From NCBI RefSeq assembly GCF_937863155.1, contig NZ_CALMFB010000024.1, forward strand, positions 62,001-126,000: 64,000 bases of DNA. The letters are read 5' to 3'. The notes beneath the pieces were generated by a model. It saw only the letters and a program-made list of their open reading frames with translations. It was not told the DNA's origin and ran no database searches. Shown one piece after another: positions 16,579 through 25,261 of this stretch; position 1 is the stretch's first letter, and the number at the start of each line of letters is the position of its first letter. Position numbers and translations under genes: made by a program. This DNA comes from an uncultured Brevundimonas sp. GTDB taxonomy: Bacteria; Pseudomonadota; Alphaproteobacteria; Caulobacterales; Caulobacteraceae.

Positions 16579-17960
16579 TCCGGCCGAACCACCATGCAGG
16601 TCACCCGGCGTTCGGCCAGGGCGCGGCAGGCGGCCTCGGCGGCGTCCTGGGTCATGCCGGTGAAGCGCGAACGGCGCCATTCGCCGGCCCGTTGAATGTC
16701 GCGGGTCGCGCCGTTGAACTGGGTGCGGAAGCGGCGGGCCACCTCGGTCAGCCAGTCACGCGCCACCTGTTCATCGCGGAAGGCGCCGACCTGAACGGCC
16801 CAGCGGCCGGCGGGCGGACGGGCCGCCTCGCGCGCGGGGGCGCTGGTCGTGCGGCGGGGCTGGGCCGTCACCGGGGCGCCGTTCAGGGCCGAAGTGACGT
16901 CGCCGGCCGAGACGGTGCGCACCTGCGACGGCGCGGGGGTCACGCGTTCGATCTCGGGCGGGGCGGCCGGCAGAGAGGCGTAGGAGACGGCGTTCGATCC
17001 ACCCTGGTCTTCATCCGACGCGGTGTTGGCGGCGTACTGGAACGGGCCGGAGTCCATCCGGGTGTCGACGCCAAAGCCCCGCGCCTCGAACACCGTCTGG
17101 GCGACGGGGATCAGTTCGCCGCGCGCCCGCATCCGCTCGACGTCGAAGCCGACGTCCATCAGCTCGGCCACATGGACGTTGCGGGTGGCGCTGCTGCGGC
17201 CGCCCAGAACGATGGTGATCAGCCGGCGCCCGTCGCGCACCGCCGAGGCCGCCAGATTGTAGCCCGACGCATTGGTGTAGCCGGTCTTCAGCCCGTCATA
17301 GCCATGGCCCGAGCCCAAGAGGCCGTTGGTGTTGCGATATTCGCGGCCGTTGAAGCTCCAGTCGTGCAGGCCGAAATAACGGTAGTACTGCGGATAGTCG
17401 CGCATGATGGCGCGGGTCAGAACGGCCAGGTCGCGTGCGGTGGTGATCTGACGGCTGTCGGGCAGGCCGTTGGCGTTGACGTAGCGGGTGTCGGTCATGC
17501 CCAGTTCGCGCGCCTTCAGCGTCATCATGGCGGCGAAGCGCGCCTCGGACCCGCCCACATGTTCGGCGATGGCCACCGCCATGTCGTTGGCCGAGCGCAC
17601 GGCCGTGGCCTTCATGGCGTTGTCCAGGGTGATGGTCTGCCCTGCCCCCAGGCCCAGCTTGGACGGCGGCTGGGACGCGGCGCGCGGCGAGACGGTCAGC
17701 ACGTCGTCCGCCTTGACCCGTCCTTCGGCCAGGGCCTCGAACGCCAGATACAGGGTCATGACCTTGGTGATCGAGGCGGGATAACGCCGGCTGTCGGCAT
17801 GGCGCGCAAACAGCACCTCGCCGCTTTCGGCGTCCACCACGATGGCGGCGTATTTGACATTGGGGGCCTGGGCCACCGGACCGGGTCCGGGCGACGGCGC
17901 AGCCGTCAGCATCGCAAGCGCGATCAGGGCCAGGATTCCGCGACGGGCGAATGCGAACAT
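16575..17960 (-). CDS. D-alanyl-D-alanine carboxypeptidase (S11) with SPOR domain
   Basis: The 461-residue exported protein trims the terminal D-Ala of peptidoglycan stem peptides. A signal peptide (about residues 1-30) is followed by the penicillin-binding domain with catalytic SITK at 63-66, SAN at 123-125 and KTG at 225-227. A Pro/Thr-rich linker leads to a C-terminal SPOR domain (about 385-460, starting RWAVQVGAFRDEQVARDW). SPOR domains bind denuded glycan at division septa, so a role in septal wall maturation is likely. GAAGGTAG precedes the ATG. The SPOR fusion is common in alphaproteobacterial DacF-like enzymes. Confidence 0.93.
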   Translation of the reverse strand: MFAFARRGILALIALAMLTAAPSPGPGPVAQAPNVKYAAIVVDAESGEVLFARHADSRRYPASITKVMTLYLAFEALAEGRVKADDVLTVSPRAASQPPSKLGLGAGQTITLDNAMKATAVRSANDMAVAIAEHVGGSEARFAAMMTLKARELGMTDTRYVNANGLPDSRQITTARDLAVLTRAIMRDYPQYYRYFGLHDWSFNGREYRNTNGLLGSGHGYDGLKTGYTNASGYNLAASAVRDGRRLITIVLGGRSSATRNVHVAELMDVGFDVERMRARGELIPVAQTVFEARGFGVDTRMDSGPFQYAANTASDEDQGGSNAVSYASLPAAPPEIERVTPAPSQVRTVSAGDVTSALNGAPVTAQPRRTTSAPAREAARPPAGRWAVQVGAFRDEQVARDWLTEVARRFRTQFNGATRDIQRAGEWRRSRFTGMTQDAAEAACRALAERRVTCMVVRPD

Positions 17961-18057
17961 CAGTGGGCGACTACCTTCGTCTACTGTGGCGCGGCGACGC
18001 CCCCCCGGCGCGACGCAAGAACTGACCCTAGCATGAAGCCCGCCGGTTTCACGTCGG

Positions 18058-18073
18058 TTAACCGCGCGTCAAC
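18058..18073. promoter_or_regulatory. Possible CtrA-type box
   Basis: TTAA-CCGCGCG-TCAAC differs at one base from the Caulobacter CtrA consensus TTAA-N7-TTAA. It lies about 100 bases upstream of the D,D-carboxypeptidase start and 155 upstream of the phasin gene, so it could serve either. Evidence is motif similarity only. Confidence 0.25.
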
Positions 18074-18100
18074 GTAGATTTGACCCATCGCACGACGTTT

Positions 18101-18115
18101 TTGTGCAGCGCACAA
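18101..18115. promoter_or_regulatory. Palindromic operator candidate upstream of the phasin gene
   Basis: TTGTGC-AGC-GCACAA is a perfect 6-3-6 palindrome, 113 bases before the phasin ATG. Just after it lie TTGACG (18122-18127) and, 17 bases on, CATATG, a plausible promoter. TGC/GCA-rich palindromes are the kind bound by the PHB-responsive repressor PhaR at phasin genes in Paracoccus; this assignment is an inference. Confidence 0.4.
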
Positions 18116-18228
18116 TAACCCTTGACGTTTGTTCGCACTTGCACCATATGAGCCTCTGCCGCACCGGAATCCCCGGAAGCGGGAAAAATCACACGCGCAA
18201 CGCCGCGACCCGATCAGGAGAGACCATC

Positions 18229-18720
18229 ATGGCCGACGCCGCCGAAACCGTGAAGAAGACCGTCGAAACCGCCACCGCCCAGGTCAAGGCTCAGACCGAG
18301 ACCGTCAAGGCCCAGGCCGAGAAGATGCAGGCCGCCGGCGCCAAGGCCGCCCGCGAAGCCATGGACAAGTCGATCGCCTCGATCACCGAGCTGAACGCCG
18401 AAGGCCAGCGCAACCTGGAAGCCGTCGTCGCCTCGGCCAGCGCCGCCCAGAAGGGCGCCGAAGCCCTGTCGGCCCAATCGGTCGCCTATGCCAAGAAGTC
18501 GTGGGAAGACGGCGTCGCCGCCACCCAGTCGCTGGCCCAGGCCCGTTCGGTCCAGGAACTGATCGAACTGCAAACCACCTTCGCCAAGTCGGCGATGGAG
18601 ACCTATCTGTCGGAAGCCAACAAGATGGCCGACACCCTGACCGCCTCGGTCAAGGACAGCTTCAAGCCGATCAACGAGCGCGTCACCGCCTCGGTCGAAC
18701 GCTTCCAGGCCGCCCGCTAA
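18229..18720 (+). CDS. Phasin family protein
   Basis: The 163-residue protein is almost entirely amphipathic helix, rich in Ala, Lys, Glu and Gln, with no Cys or Trp-rich core apart from a single Trp. The conserved phasin segment is NLEAVVASASAAQKGAEALS followed by ARSVQELIELQTTFAKSAME, the phasin_2 pattern. Phasins coat polyhydroxyalkanoate granules and control their size. AGGAG lies 8 bases upstream of the ATG at 18229, and a terminator follows at 18796. No PHA synthase gene is nearby. Confidence 0.9.
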   Translation: MADAAETVKKTVETATAQVKAQTETVKAQAEKMQAAGAKAAREAMDKSIASITELNAEGQRNLEAVVASASAAQKGAEALSAQSVAYAKKSWEDGVAATQSLAQARSVQELIELQTTFAKSAMETYLSEANKMADTLTASVKDSFKPINERVTASVERFQAAR

Positions 18721-18795
18721 GGCATCCTGGTTCGGCCGCGGTCGCCCTACGGGCCGACCCGACGCGGCTGGCGATTTGAGTAGGCGTAACTGAGA

Positions 18796-18823
18796 GGCCC
18801 CGGTGGAAACGCCGGGGCCTTTT
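18796..18823 (+). terminator. Terminator between the phasin and cytochrome genes
   Basis: The 8-bp stem GGCCCCGG (18796-18803) with CCGGGGCC (18812-18819) is followed by TTTT. Its position between convergent genes means it may serve both. Confidence 0.8.
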
Positions 18824-18828
18824 GGCGT

Positions 18829-19644
18829 TCAGTCGGCCGGTTCGGCGCCGACCCGCTGCAGATACTGATGCAGGGCCTGCATCTCGCCGGGGGTGAAATG
18901 GCTGAACCGGCCGCGCGCGACCTCGCTCATCAGATCCAGCTTGCGATCCCCGATCGGCGCCCCGGTGCGCAGCAACCGGTCGAACTGGGCCGCGTCATAA
19001 GCCGTGACCATGCGCAGGTCCGGCCTGGCCGTCGCGCCGGGGTAAGGCGTTCCGCCCTTCAGATCCATGCCGTGACATTCGGCGCAGGTGGCCCGGGCGA
19101 TGTAGCGGCCCAGGTCGTGGGCAGGGCCCATGTCCGGCGGCAGGGCGGCGTCGGTGGCGGCGACCTCGGCCGCAGATGTCTTCAGGGTTCCGGCCGCGAT
19201 CTCGGCCCGACCGCCCGCCTCGAACGCAGGAACCGGATGCACCTCGCCCGCCGGCGTCCTGGTGCGCAGATAGGCGATCACGGCGGCCATGTCGTCGGCC
19301 GAAAGCTGGGTGAACAGGTGGGACGGCATGGCCCACAGGTCCGAACCATCGGGCCGACGCCCGTGCCGGATGGTCGCCTCCAGTTGGGCGTCCGTATAGG
19401 CCGGGATGGCGCGCGTCAGATTGGACGTCCACAGGCGCCCGAAGCCCGGCTCGGACCAGTCTTCGCCCGTCAGATCGGCGCCGTGACACCCGGAACAGCC
19501 CAGGACCGCCGACAGCCGGCGCCCATGTTCGACCAGATGGGCGCTGACCCGATCAAACTGAACCGTCTCGGTGGGCGGCGACGCAGGTTGGGAACAGGCC
19601 GCCAGGCCCAGGGCGGCGAGCATCAGACCCATCACTGCGCGCAT
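18829..19644 (-). CDS. Dihaem cytochrome c lipoprotein
   Basis: The 271-residue protein has a lipoprotein signal peptide with lipobox LAAC (lipidated Cys17). It carries two c-type haem sites, CSGCH at 50-54 and CAECH at 187-191, each in a cytochrome c class I-like domain. Likely axial Met ligands occur in WAMPSHLF and in the C-terminal domain. It would be a membrane-tethered periplasmic electron carrier; the partner enzyme is not adjacent. AGGAGG precedes the ATG. The Met assignment is inferred. Confidence 0.88.
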   Translation of the reverse strand: MRAVMGLMLAALGLAACSQPASPPTETVQFDRVSAHLVEHGRRLSAVLGCSGCHGADLTGEDWSEPGFGRLWTSNLTRAIPAYTDAQLEATIRHGRRPDGSDLWAMPSHLFTQLSADDMAAVIAYLRTRTPAGEVHPVPAFEAGGRAEIAAGTLKTSAAEVAATDAALPPDMGPAHDLGRYIARATCAECHGMDLKGGTPYPGATARPDLRMVTAYDAAQFDRLLRTGAPIGDRKLDLMSEVARGRFSHFTPGEMQALHQYLQRVGAEPAD

Positions 19645-19840
19645 CGTCGCCTCCTGTCGGCCACCCCTTGCGTAACATCGATACGAAACAGGCCCAAGAG
19701 CGCAAAACCGGACTCAGAAGCGGGTCGGGGCGTCTCATCGCCGCGTCTGGCACGGATCACGCACGGTGTGACTGGACGCATCTACAAATCAGGCCATCAT
19801 TCCCTATCTGATCCATCGAGCCCCCCAAGACGGATAACGA

Positions 19841-20170
19841 ATGCCCATCCAAAGGCCCGGTGATGCGGGCGGCGGTTCCGGAACCGCCACGGTCACCGAA
19901 ACCAAGCCGAAGCTTCAGAAGCCCTCGCTGTATCGGGTGCTGATCCTGAACGACGACTACACGCCGATGGAATTCGTCGTCTATGTGCTGGAACGCTTCT
20001 TCCAGAAGGACCGCGAGGCCGCGACCCGCATCATGCTGCATGTGCATCAGCATGGGGTCGGGGTGTGCGGCGTCTACACCTATGAAGTGGCCGAGACCAA
20101 GGTCGCCCAGGTGATCGAGACGGCGCGCCGCCACCAGCACCCCCTGCAATGCACGATGGAAAAGGACTGA
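19841..20170 (+). CDS. clpS: ATP-dependent Clp protease adaptor ClpS
   Basis: The 109-residue protein has a disordered Gly/Thr-rich N-terminus (residues 1-25) and the ClpS core: [20 protein letters not shown], then [20 protein letters not shown] and the [14 protein letters not shown] segment. The [10 protein letters not shown] loop with Asp residues forms the N-degron (N-end rule) pocket. It delivers substrates to ClpAP. clpA starts 15 bases downstream, so the pair form an operon. The upstream gap (19645-19840) holds the promoter; I see no clear extra element there. Confidence 0.96.
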   Translation: MPIQRPGDAGGGSGTATVTETKPKLQKPSLYRVLILNDDYTPMEFVVYVLERFFQKDREAATRIMLHVHQHGVGVCGVYTYEVAETKVAQVIETARRHQHPLQCTMEKD

Positions 20171-20185
20171 GAGGAGCCTTACCCG

Positions 20186-22495
20186 ATGCCTTCATTTTCC
20201 CGTCCTCTCGAAGAAACCCTGCACCGCGCGGTCCACTATGCGAACGCGCGCCGGCATGAATACGCCACGCTGGAGCATCTGCTGCTGGCGCTGATCGATG
20301 ACCCGGACGCCTCGGGCGTGATGCGGGCGTGCAATGTCGATCTGACGGCGCTGAAGACCGCCCTGACCCTGTATGTCGACAACGACCTGGCCGCCTTGGC
20401 CACGGCCGACGGCGAGGACGCCAAGCCGACCGCCGGGTTCCAGCGCGTGATCCAGCGCGCGGTGATCCATGTCCAGTCGTCGGGTCGCGAAGAGGTGTCG
20501 GGCGCGAACGTTCTGGTCGCCATCTTCAGCGAGCGCGAAAGCCACGCCGCCTACTTCCTGCAGGAGCAGGACATGACCCGCTATGACGCGGTCAACTTCA
20601 TCGCCCACGGCATCGCCAAGACGCCCGGTTCGGGCGAGACCCGCCCCGTCCGCAGTGGTCAGAGCCCCGAGGACGCCGAAGACGCCTCGGCCGCCAAACA
20701 GGGCGGAGAGGCGCTGGAAGCCTATTGCGTCGATCTGAACGAGAAGTCGCGCCAGGGTAAGGTCGATCCCCTGATCGGCCGCATGGCCGAGGTCGAGCGC
20801 TCGATCCAGATCCTGTGCCGCCGCACCAAGAACAATCCCCTGCTGGTCGGGGAACCTGGCGTCGGCAAGACCGCCATCGCCGAGGGTCTGGCGCGCAAGA
20901 TCGTCAATGGCGAGGTGCCGGATGTCCTGAAGGACGCCACCATCTATTCGCTGGACATGGGCGCCCTGCTGGCCGGCACCCGCTATCGCGGCGACTTCGA
21001 GGAGCGGCTGAAACAGGTCGTCAAGGAACTGGAGACGCATGACAACGCCATCCTGTTCATCGATGAAATCCACACGGTGATCGGCGCGGGCGCGACCAGT
21101 GGCGGGGCCATGGATGCGTCCAACCTGCTGAAACCGGCGCTGGCGTCGGGCACCCTGCGCTGCATGGGCTCGACCACCTACAAGGAATACCGCCAGCATT
21201 TCGAGAAGGACCGCGCCCTGGTCCGCCGCTTCCAGAAGATCGACGTCAACGAGCCGACGATCGAGGACACGGTCAAGATCCTGAAGGGGCTGAAGACCTA
21301 TTACGAGCAGCACCACAAGCTGCGCTACACCGAGGCGGCCATCCGTACGGCGGTGGACCTGTCGGCCCGCTACATGACCGACCGCAAACTGCCGGACAAG
21401 GCCATCGACGTCATCGACGAGGCGGGCGCCAGCCAGATGCTGCTGCCCGAATCCCGGCGCAAGAAGGTCATCGGCCAGAAGGAGGTCGAGGCCGTCATCG
21501 CCAAGATGGCCCGCATCCCGGCCAAGTCGGTCAGCAAGTCCGACACCGAAAGCCTGCGCGACCTGGAACGCGATCTGAAGCGCGCCGTCTTCGGCCAGGA
21601 AGGCGCCATCGAACAGGTCTCGGCCTCGATGAAGCTGGCCCGCGCAGGCCTGCGCGATCCGAACAAGCCGATCGGCTGCTTCCTGTTCAGCGGCCCGACC
21701 GGCGTCGGCAAGACCGAGGTAGCCAAGCAACTGGCGTCCACCCTGGGCATTGAGATGCAGCGCTTCGACATGTCCGAATATATGGAGCGCCACACCGTCA
21801 GCCGCCTGATCGGCGCGCCTCCGGGCTATGTCGGCCATGACCAGGGCGGGCTTCTGACCGATGCGGTGGACCAGCATCCGCACTGTGTCGTTCTGCTGGA
21901 CGAGATCGAGAAGGCGCACCCGGACGTCTACAACATCCTGCTTCAGGTGATGGACAACGGCATGCTGACCGATGCGGTCGGCAAGAAGGTCGATTTCCGC
22001 AATGTCATACTGATCATGACCACCAACGCGGGGGCCGCCGACAACGCGCGCGCCTCCATCGGCTTTGGTCGCGGCAAGGTCGAGGGCGAGGACGACAAGG
22101 CCATTCAGCGCCTGTTCGCGCCCGAGTTCCGCAACCGCCTGGACGCCATCGTGGCCTTCAAGGCGCTGGACGCCGAAACGATCAAGTCGGTGGTGACCAA
22201 GTTCGTGATGCAGTTGGACGCCCAGCTGGCGGACCGCAACATCACCATCGAACTGACCGACGAGGCGGCCGACTGGCTGGCCAAGAACGGCTTCGACGAA
22301 CTGTATGGCGCGCGGCCCCTGGCCCGGGTCATTCAGGATGCGATCAAGCGGCCTCTGGCCGACGAAATCCTGTTCGGGCGGCTGGTGCGCGGCGGCCATG
22401 TGAAGGTGGAGCTGAAGGACGGCAAGATCGCCTTCGACATCACCGGCGCGGCGGGCGCAGCCGCGCGCGAAACCGAGGACGAAACGGCGGGCTGA
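20186..22495 (+). CDS. clpA: ATP-dependent Clp protease ATP-binding subunit ClpA
   Basis: The 769-residue AAA+ unfoldase feeds substrates to ClpP. It has an N-terminal double Clp repeat (about residues 1-150), the ClpS-binding region. AAA module 1 has Walker A GEPGVGKT and Walker [13 protein letters not shown] module 2 has Walker A GPTGVGKT and Walker [16 protein letters not shown]-terminal D2-small domain follows. The ClpP-contacting loop region lies in module 2. There is no ClpB-type middle domain, which separates it from ClpB. AGGAG lies 9 bases upstream of the ATG, and a terminator follows the stop. Confidence 0.97.
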   Translation: MPSFSRPLEETLHRAVHYANARRHEYATLEHLLLALIDDPDASGVMRACNVDLTALKTALTLYVDNDLAALATADGEDAKPTAGFQRVIQRAVIHVQSSGREEVSGANVLVAIFSERESHAAYFLQEQDMTRYDAVNFIAHGIAKTPGSGETRPVRSGQSPEDAEDASAAKQGGEALEAYCVDLNEKSRQGKVDPLIGRMAEVERSIQILCRRTKNNPLLVGEPGVGKTAIAEGLARKIVNGEVPDVLKDATIYSLDMGALLAGTRYRGDFEERLKQVVKELETHDNAILFIDEIHTVIGAGATSGGAMDASNLLKPALASGTLRCMGSTTYKEYRQHFEKDRALVRRFQKIDVNEPTIEDTVKILKGLKTYYEQHHKLRYTEAAIRTAVDLSARYMTDRKLPDKAIDVIDEAGASQMLLPESRRKKVIGQKEVEAVIAKMARIPAKSVSKSDTESLRDLERDLKRAVFGQEGAIEQVSASMKLARAGLRDPNKPIGCFLFSGPTGVGKTEVAKQLASTLGIEMQRFDMSEYMERHTVSRLIGAPPGYVGHDQGGLLTDAVDQHPHCVVLLDEIEKAHPDVYNILLQVMDNGMLTDAVGKKVDFRNVILIMTTNAGAADNARASIGFGRGKVEGEDDKAIQRLFAPEFRNRLDAIVAFKALDAETIKSVVTKFVMQLDAQLADRNITIELTDEAADWLAKNGFDELYGARPLARVIQDAIKRPLADEILFGRLVRGGHVKVELKDGKIAFDITGAAGAAARETEDETAG

Positions 22496-22519
22496 TCCGC
22501 GCATTGGCCCCAGGAAAAA

Positions 22520-22550
22520 GGCCCGGATGTCGCCATCCGGGCCTTTGTTT
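22520..22550 (+). terminator. Terminator after clpA
   Basis: A perfect 10-bp stem GGCCCGGATG (22520-22529) with CATCCGGGCC (22534-22543), TCGC loop, then TTTGTTT. An A-run before it could let it also act on the opposite strand. Confidence 0.88.
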
Positions 22551-22564
22551 CGTCGGCGGAAGTC

Positions 22565-22867
22565 TCAGCCGCAGCTCAGACGCTGGATGATGTTCGTGTC
22601 CACGTCATAGACGATGTTCAGCCGGCCGGCGTGATAATCCATGGTCATGGCGCAGGTGGAGCAGACCACGCGCCAGGTTTCGCCCTCGGGCTTGGGCGGC
22701 AGCTCGGACCGGTTGCGGCCGATATAGGCCTGGTATTTCGAGGTGCGGCACTGATCGGCCTGGCCGTCCGTGGGCGGGGCGATGTCGCCGCCGCCGGACG
22801 TGGGCGCACAGGCCGCGACGGCCCCCGCAAAGGCCAGCATCAGCGCGGGCGCGAGATATCTACGCAT
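22565..22867 (-). CDS. I78-family peptidase inhibitor-like lipoprotein (first copy)
   Basis: The 100-residue protein has a lipoprotein signal peptide ending AVAAC. The mature part matches the I78 inhibitor pattern: QCRTSKYQAYIGRNRSELP, then MTMDYHAGRLNIVYD and a terminal IIQRLSCG. In studied members the loop before RLNI inserts into serine proteases. Unlike most family members it has an extra Cys pair, CSTC. AGGAGG lies 6 bases before the ATG. It follows a paralogue (22888-23283) by about 20 bases in the same operon as pepA and holC. Inhibitor activity is inferred from family. Confidence 0.75.
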   Translation of the reverse strand: MRRYLAPALMLAFAGAVAACAPTSGGGDIAPPTDGQADQCRTSKYQAYIGRNRSELPPKPEGETWRVVCSTCAMTMDYHAGRLNIVYDVDTNIIQRLSCG

Positions 22868-22887
22868 GGTCGCCTCCTATGGCCGGC

Positions 22888-23283
22888 TCAGCCGCAGCGC
22901 ACCTGCTCGACGATGCCGGTTTCCTGATTGTAGAAGATATTCAAACGATAGGCCGAGAAATCTTCGGTGACGGGACAGGTCGTGCAGGTCACACGCCGGT
23001 TTACCACCTCGACCGGAACGGGGATTTCGGTGCGGGGTTTGCCGACCAGCCACTGCATCTCGCCGGCCCTGCACTGATCGGCCTGGGCCGGGGGCTGGCG
23101 GTCGCCGATGGGGCGGGTCTGTTCGGCGTGTTCGACCGCGCGCGAGGCGGGCGTTTCGACCGAGGATGTCGAGGAACAGGCGGCGGCCAGCAACAGGGCC
23201 GTCAGGCCGCCCGCTCCCAGCGCCCGTCGCCATCCTGTCGCCAGTAGGCCAGGTCCGCGCCGGCGTCCTTCAGCGTCTTCCAC
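22888..23283 (-). CDS. I78-family peptidase inhibitor-like lipoprotein (second copy), start uncertain
   Basis: The mature region is clear: hydrophobic segment GGLTALLLAAAC with a lipobox-like Cys, then QCRAGEMQWLVGKPRTEIP, CTTC, TEDFSAYRLNIFYN and a terminal VEQVRCG. It is a paralogue of the neighbouring gene, with the same extra CxxC. The start is unclear: no ATG or TTG is in frame near the signal peptide. GTG at 23283 is the nearest standard codon but has no ribosome site and gives a long, Arg-rich leader inside holC. CTG just before the hydrophobic segment is an alternative. An ATG at 23233 lies in another frame, so a sequence error or frameshift is possible. Confidence 0.55.
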   Translation of the reverse strand: MEDAEGRRRGPGLLATGWRRALGAGGLTALLLAAACSSTSSVETPASRAVEHAEQTRPIGDRQPPAQADQCRAGEMQWLVGKPRTEIPVPVEVVNRRVTCTTCPVTEDFSAYRLNIFYNQETGIVEQVRCG

Positions 23284-23663
23284 CGCGCGCGCGCGCCGTT
23301 CAGCGCCGTTTCGTCCCGACCGTCGAAGATGATGAAGCACCGCTGGAACGCCTCCGTCTGACCCATGTCTGCGCCGTCCAGGATGAACAGCGCCTGAGCG
23401 CCGTTCCGGTTCTCGCCCGATTCGCTCAACAGCACCGGCTGGCGCTCGGCGTTCGGCTGATCCGCCCGACCGTGGGCCAGGAAACTGTCGTCCCGCCAGG
23501 TCCACAGATGATCGTCGACATGGGCCAGCAGCGCCGCATCGTCGGCCCGCACCAGCGCCTTCCACCCCCGTTCCCGCGTCTTTTCCAACAGGCCGGGCAG
23601 CACCTGATCCAGCGACGAGCGCTCCAGGTGATAGAACCAGATTTCCGGCCCGGCCTCGCTCAC
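23202..23663 (-). CDS. holC: DNA polymerase III chi subunit
   Basis: The 153-residue protein matches the HolC family: EIWFYHLERSSLDQVLPGLL at the start, then RADDAALLAHVDDHLWTW and the FILDGADMG core, ending LAYWRQDGDGRW. Chi links the clamp loader to SSB. GTG at 23663 follows the pepA stop by 7 bases, giving the pepA-holC pair also seen in gammaproteobacteria, where valS comes next. Here I78 lipoproteins follow instead, the first of them apparently beginning inside holC. Confidence 0.9.
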   Translation of the reverse strand: MSEAGPEIWFYHLERSSLDQVLPGLLEKTRERGWKALVRADDAALLAHVDDHLWTWRDDSFLAHGRADQPNAERQPVLLSESGENRNGAQALFILDGADMGQTEAFQRCFIIFDGRDETALNGARARWKTLKDAGADLAYWRQDGDGRWERAA

Positions 23664-23670
23664 GGCGGCG

Positions 23671-25113
23671 TCAGACCTCGTACTTGTCCGCCACCATGCG
23701 ATCCAGGGTGCGCACGGCGAAGCCGACGGCGCCGTCGGGCACGACCGGGCTCTGGCTCTTAGGGTTCCAGGCGGTCGGGGCGATGTCAATATGGGCCCAG
23801 GGGGTGTCGTTGACGAACCGCTTCAGGAACAGGGCGGCAGTGATCGAGCCGCCGGCCCGGCCGTTGCCCATGTTCTTCATGTCGGCGATCGGGCTGTCGA
23901 TGTGCCGGTCGTAGATGTCCGGCAGCGGCATGCGCCAGTAGTTTTCACCCACCAGCGGGCCGGCGTCCAGAATGCCCTGGGCCACCGCGTCGTCGTTCGA
24001 GAAGACACCCGCGTATTCCAGGCCCAGCGAGATGATCATGGCCCCGGTCAGGGTCGCCAGATCGATGATGAATTTCGGCTTGAAGCGGTCCTGCGTGTAC
24101 CACAGGGCGTCGGCCAGAACGAGGCGGCCCTCGGCGTCGGTGTTGATGACCTCGACCGTCTGGCCCGACATGGACACCACCACGTCGCCCGGACGCTGGG
24201 CCTTGCCGTCCGGCATGTTCTCGACCAGGCCCAGCACGCCTACGGCGTTGACCTTGGCCTTGCGGCCGGCCAGGGCCATCATCGTGCCGGCCACGGCGGC
24301 GGCGCCGCCCATGTCCCACTTCATGTCCTCCATGCCCTCGGCGGGCTTGATGGAAATGCCGCCGGTATCGAAGCAGACGCCCTTGCCGACGAAGGCGATG
24401 GGCTGATCGCCCGCCTTGCCGCCCTTCCACTGGATCACGGCCAGCTGGCTTTCGCGCTCGCTGCCCATGCCGACGGCCAGCAGGGTCTGCATGCCCAGCT
24501 TGTCCATCTCGGCCTCGCCCAGGATCTCGACTTCAAGACCCAGGCTTTCCAGCGCCTTGACCCGTTTGGCGAACTCGGCGGGGTAAAGGACGTTGGCGGG
24601 TTCGGACACCAGATCGCGCGAAAACAGCACGGCGTCGGCCACGGCCGACAGCGGGGCGAAGGCGGCTTCGGCGGCCTTCGCATCGGCGGCGACCACGCGC
24701 ACCGTCTTCACCGACGGGATCTTCTCGGCCTTCTGGGTCGTGCGGTATTTGTCAAAGCGATAGGCCGCCAGACGCACGGCGAAGCCCACACGCGCGGCCT
24801 GTTCGGCGCTCAGGCCCGAGGCGTCGATGGTCAGGGTCTCCAGACCGCTGTTGCGCACCGCCTGATAGGCCGCGCCCGCCGCCGTCTCGATGGCCAGGTC
24901 GTCCACCTTGGCCGCATCGCCCAGGCCCGTCAGCAGCGCCAGGCCGGCGTCCAGGCCCGCCGGGGCCGGAACCGCCAGGGTCGAATTGCGCCCGCCCTTG
25001 AACCGGCTGGCCTTCACCGCCGCCGCCAGGCCGCCCGGCGCCTCCGCGCCTTCGGTGACGAACAGGGCCAGGATCTCGGCGGAACCGGGCGAGGCGACGA
25101 ATTGGACGATCAT
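23671..25113 (-). CDS. pepA: Leucyl aminopeptidase (M17)
   Basis: The 480-residue enzyme removes N-terminal residues from peptides using two metal ions. The catalytic C-terminal domain shows Lys-containing VGKGVCFDTGGISIKP (about residues 242-257), MKWDMGGAAAVAG and the signature NTDAEGR at 324-330, followed by MKNMGNGRAGGSITAALFL. The N-terminal domain (about 1-160) is the macro-like regulatory part. GGAG lies 6-9 bases before ATG 25113. It is divergent from lptF across 148 bases; pepA/lptF divergence is conserved as far as E. coli. Confidence 0.96.
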   Translation of the reverse strand: MIVQFVASPGSAEILALFVTEGAEAPGGLAAAVKASRFKGGRNSTLAVPAPAGLDAGLALLTGLGDAAKVDDLAIETAAGAAYQAVRNSGLETLTIDASGLSAEQAARVGFAVRLAAYRFDKYRTTQKAEKIPSVKTVRVVAADAKAAEAAFAPLSAVADAVLFSRDLVSEPANVLYPAEFAKRVKALESLGLEVEILGEAEMDKLGMQTLLAVGMGSERESQLAVIQWKGGKAGDQPIAFVGKGVCFDTGGISIKPAEGMEDMKWDMGGAAAVAGTMMALAGRKAKVNAVGVLGLVENMPDGKAQRPGDVVVSMSGQTVEVINTDAEGRLVLADALWYTQDRFKPKFIIDLATLTGAMIISLGLEYAGVFSNDDAVAQGILDAGPLVGENYWRMPLPDIYDRHIDSPIADMKNMGNGRAGGSITAALFLKRFVNDTPWAHIDIAPTAWNPKSQSPVVPDGAVGFAVRTLDRMVADKYEV

Positions 25114-25261
25114 AAGCCACTCCAGCCGGGGCTTGGCCGCCCCGGTCTTGGTTTTCAAAAACACTAAGGAAAACGTCGCGCGACAGTCGCGGACGCTTTT
25201 TGATGTGCTATTAGATGCGCTTCCCAGACGCCGCCTGCAACCGGGCGATTTCTTTCCGCCC

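Noticed and set aside
20192-22504. Long open frame antisense to clpA (770 codons)
   Set aside because: It mirrors clpA codons, shows no family motifs, and clpA is complete on the other strand.
22877-23233. Frame starting at ATG 23233 as an alternative to the second I78 gene
   Set aside because: It has an ATG, but its translation is Arg/Gly-rich noise; the I78 motifs are in another frame. It matters only if a frameshift is shown.
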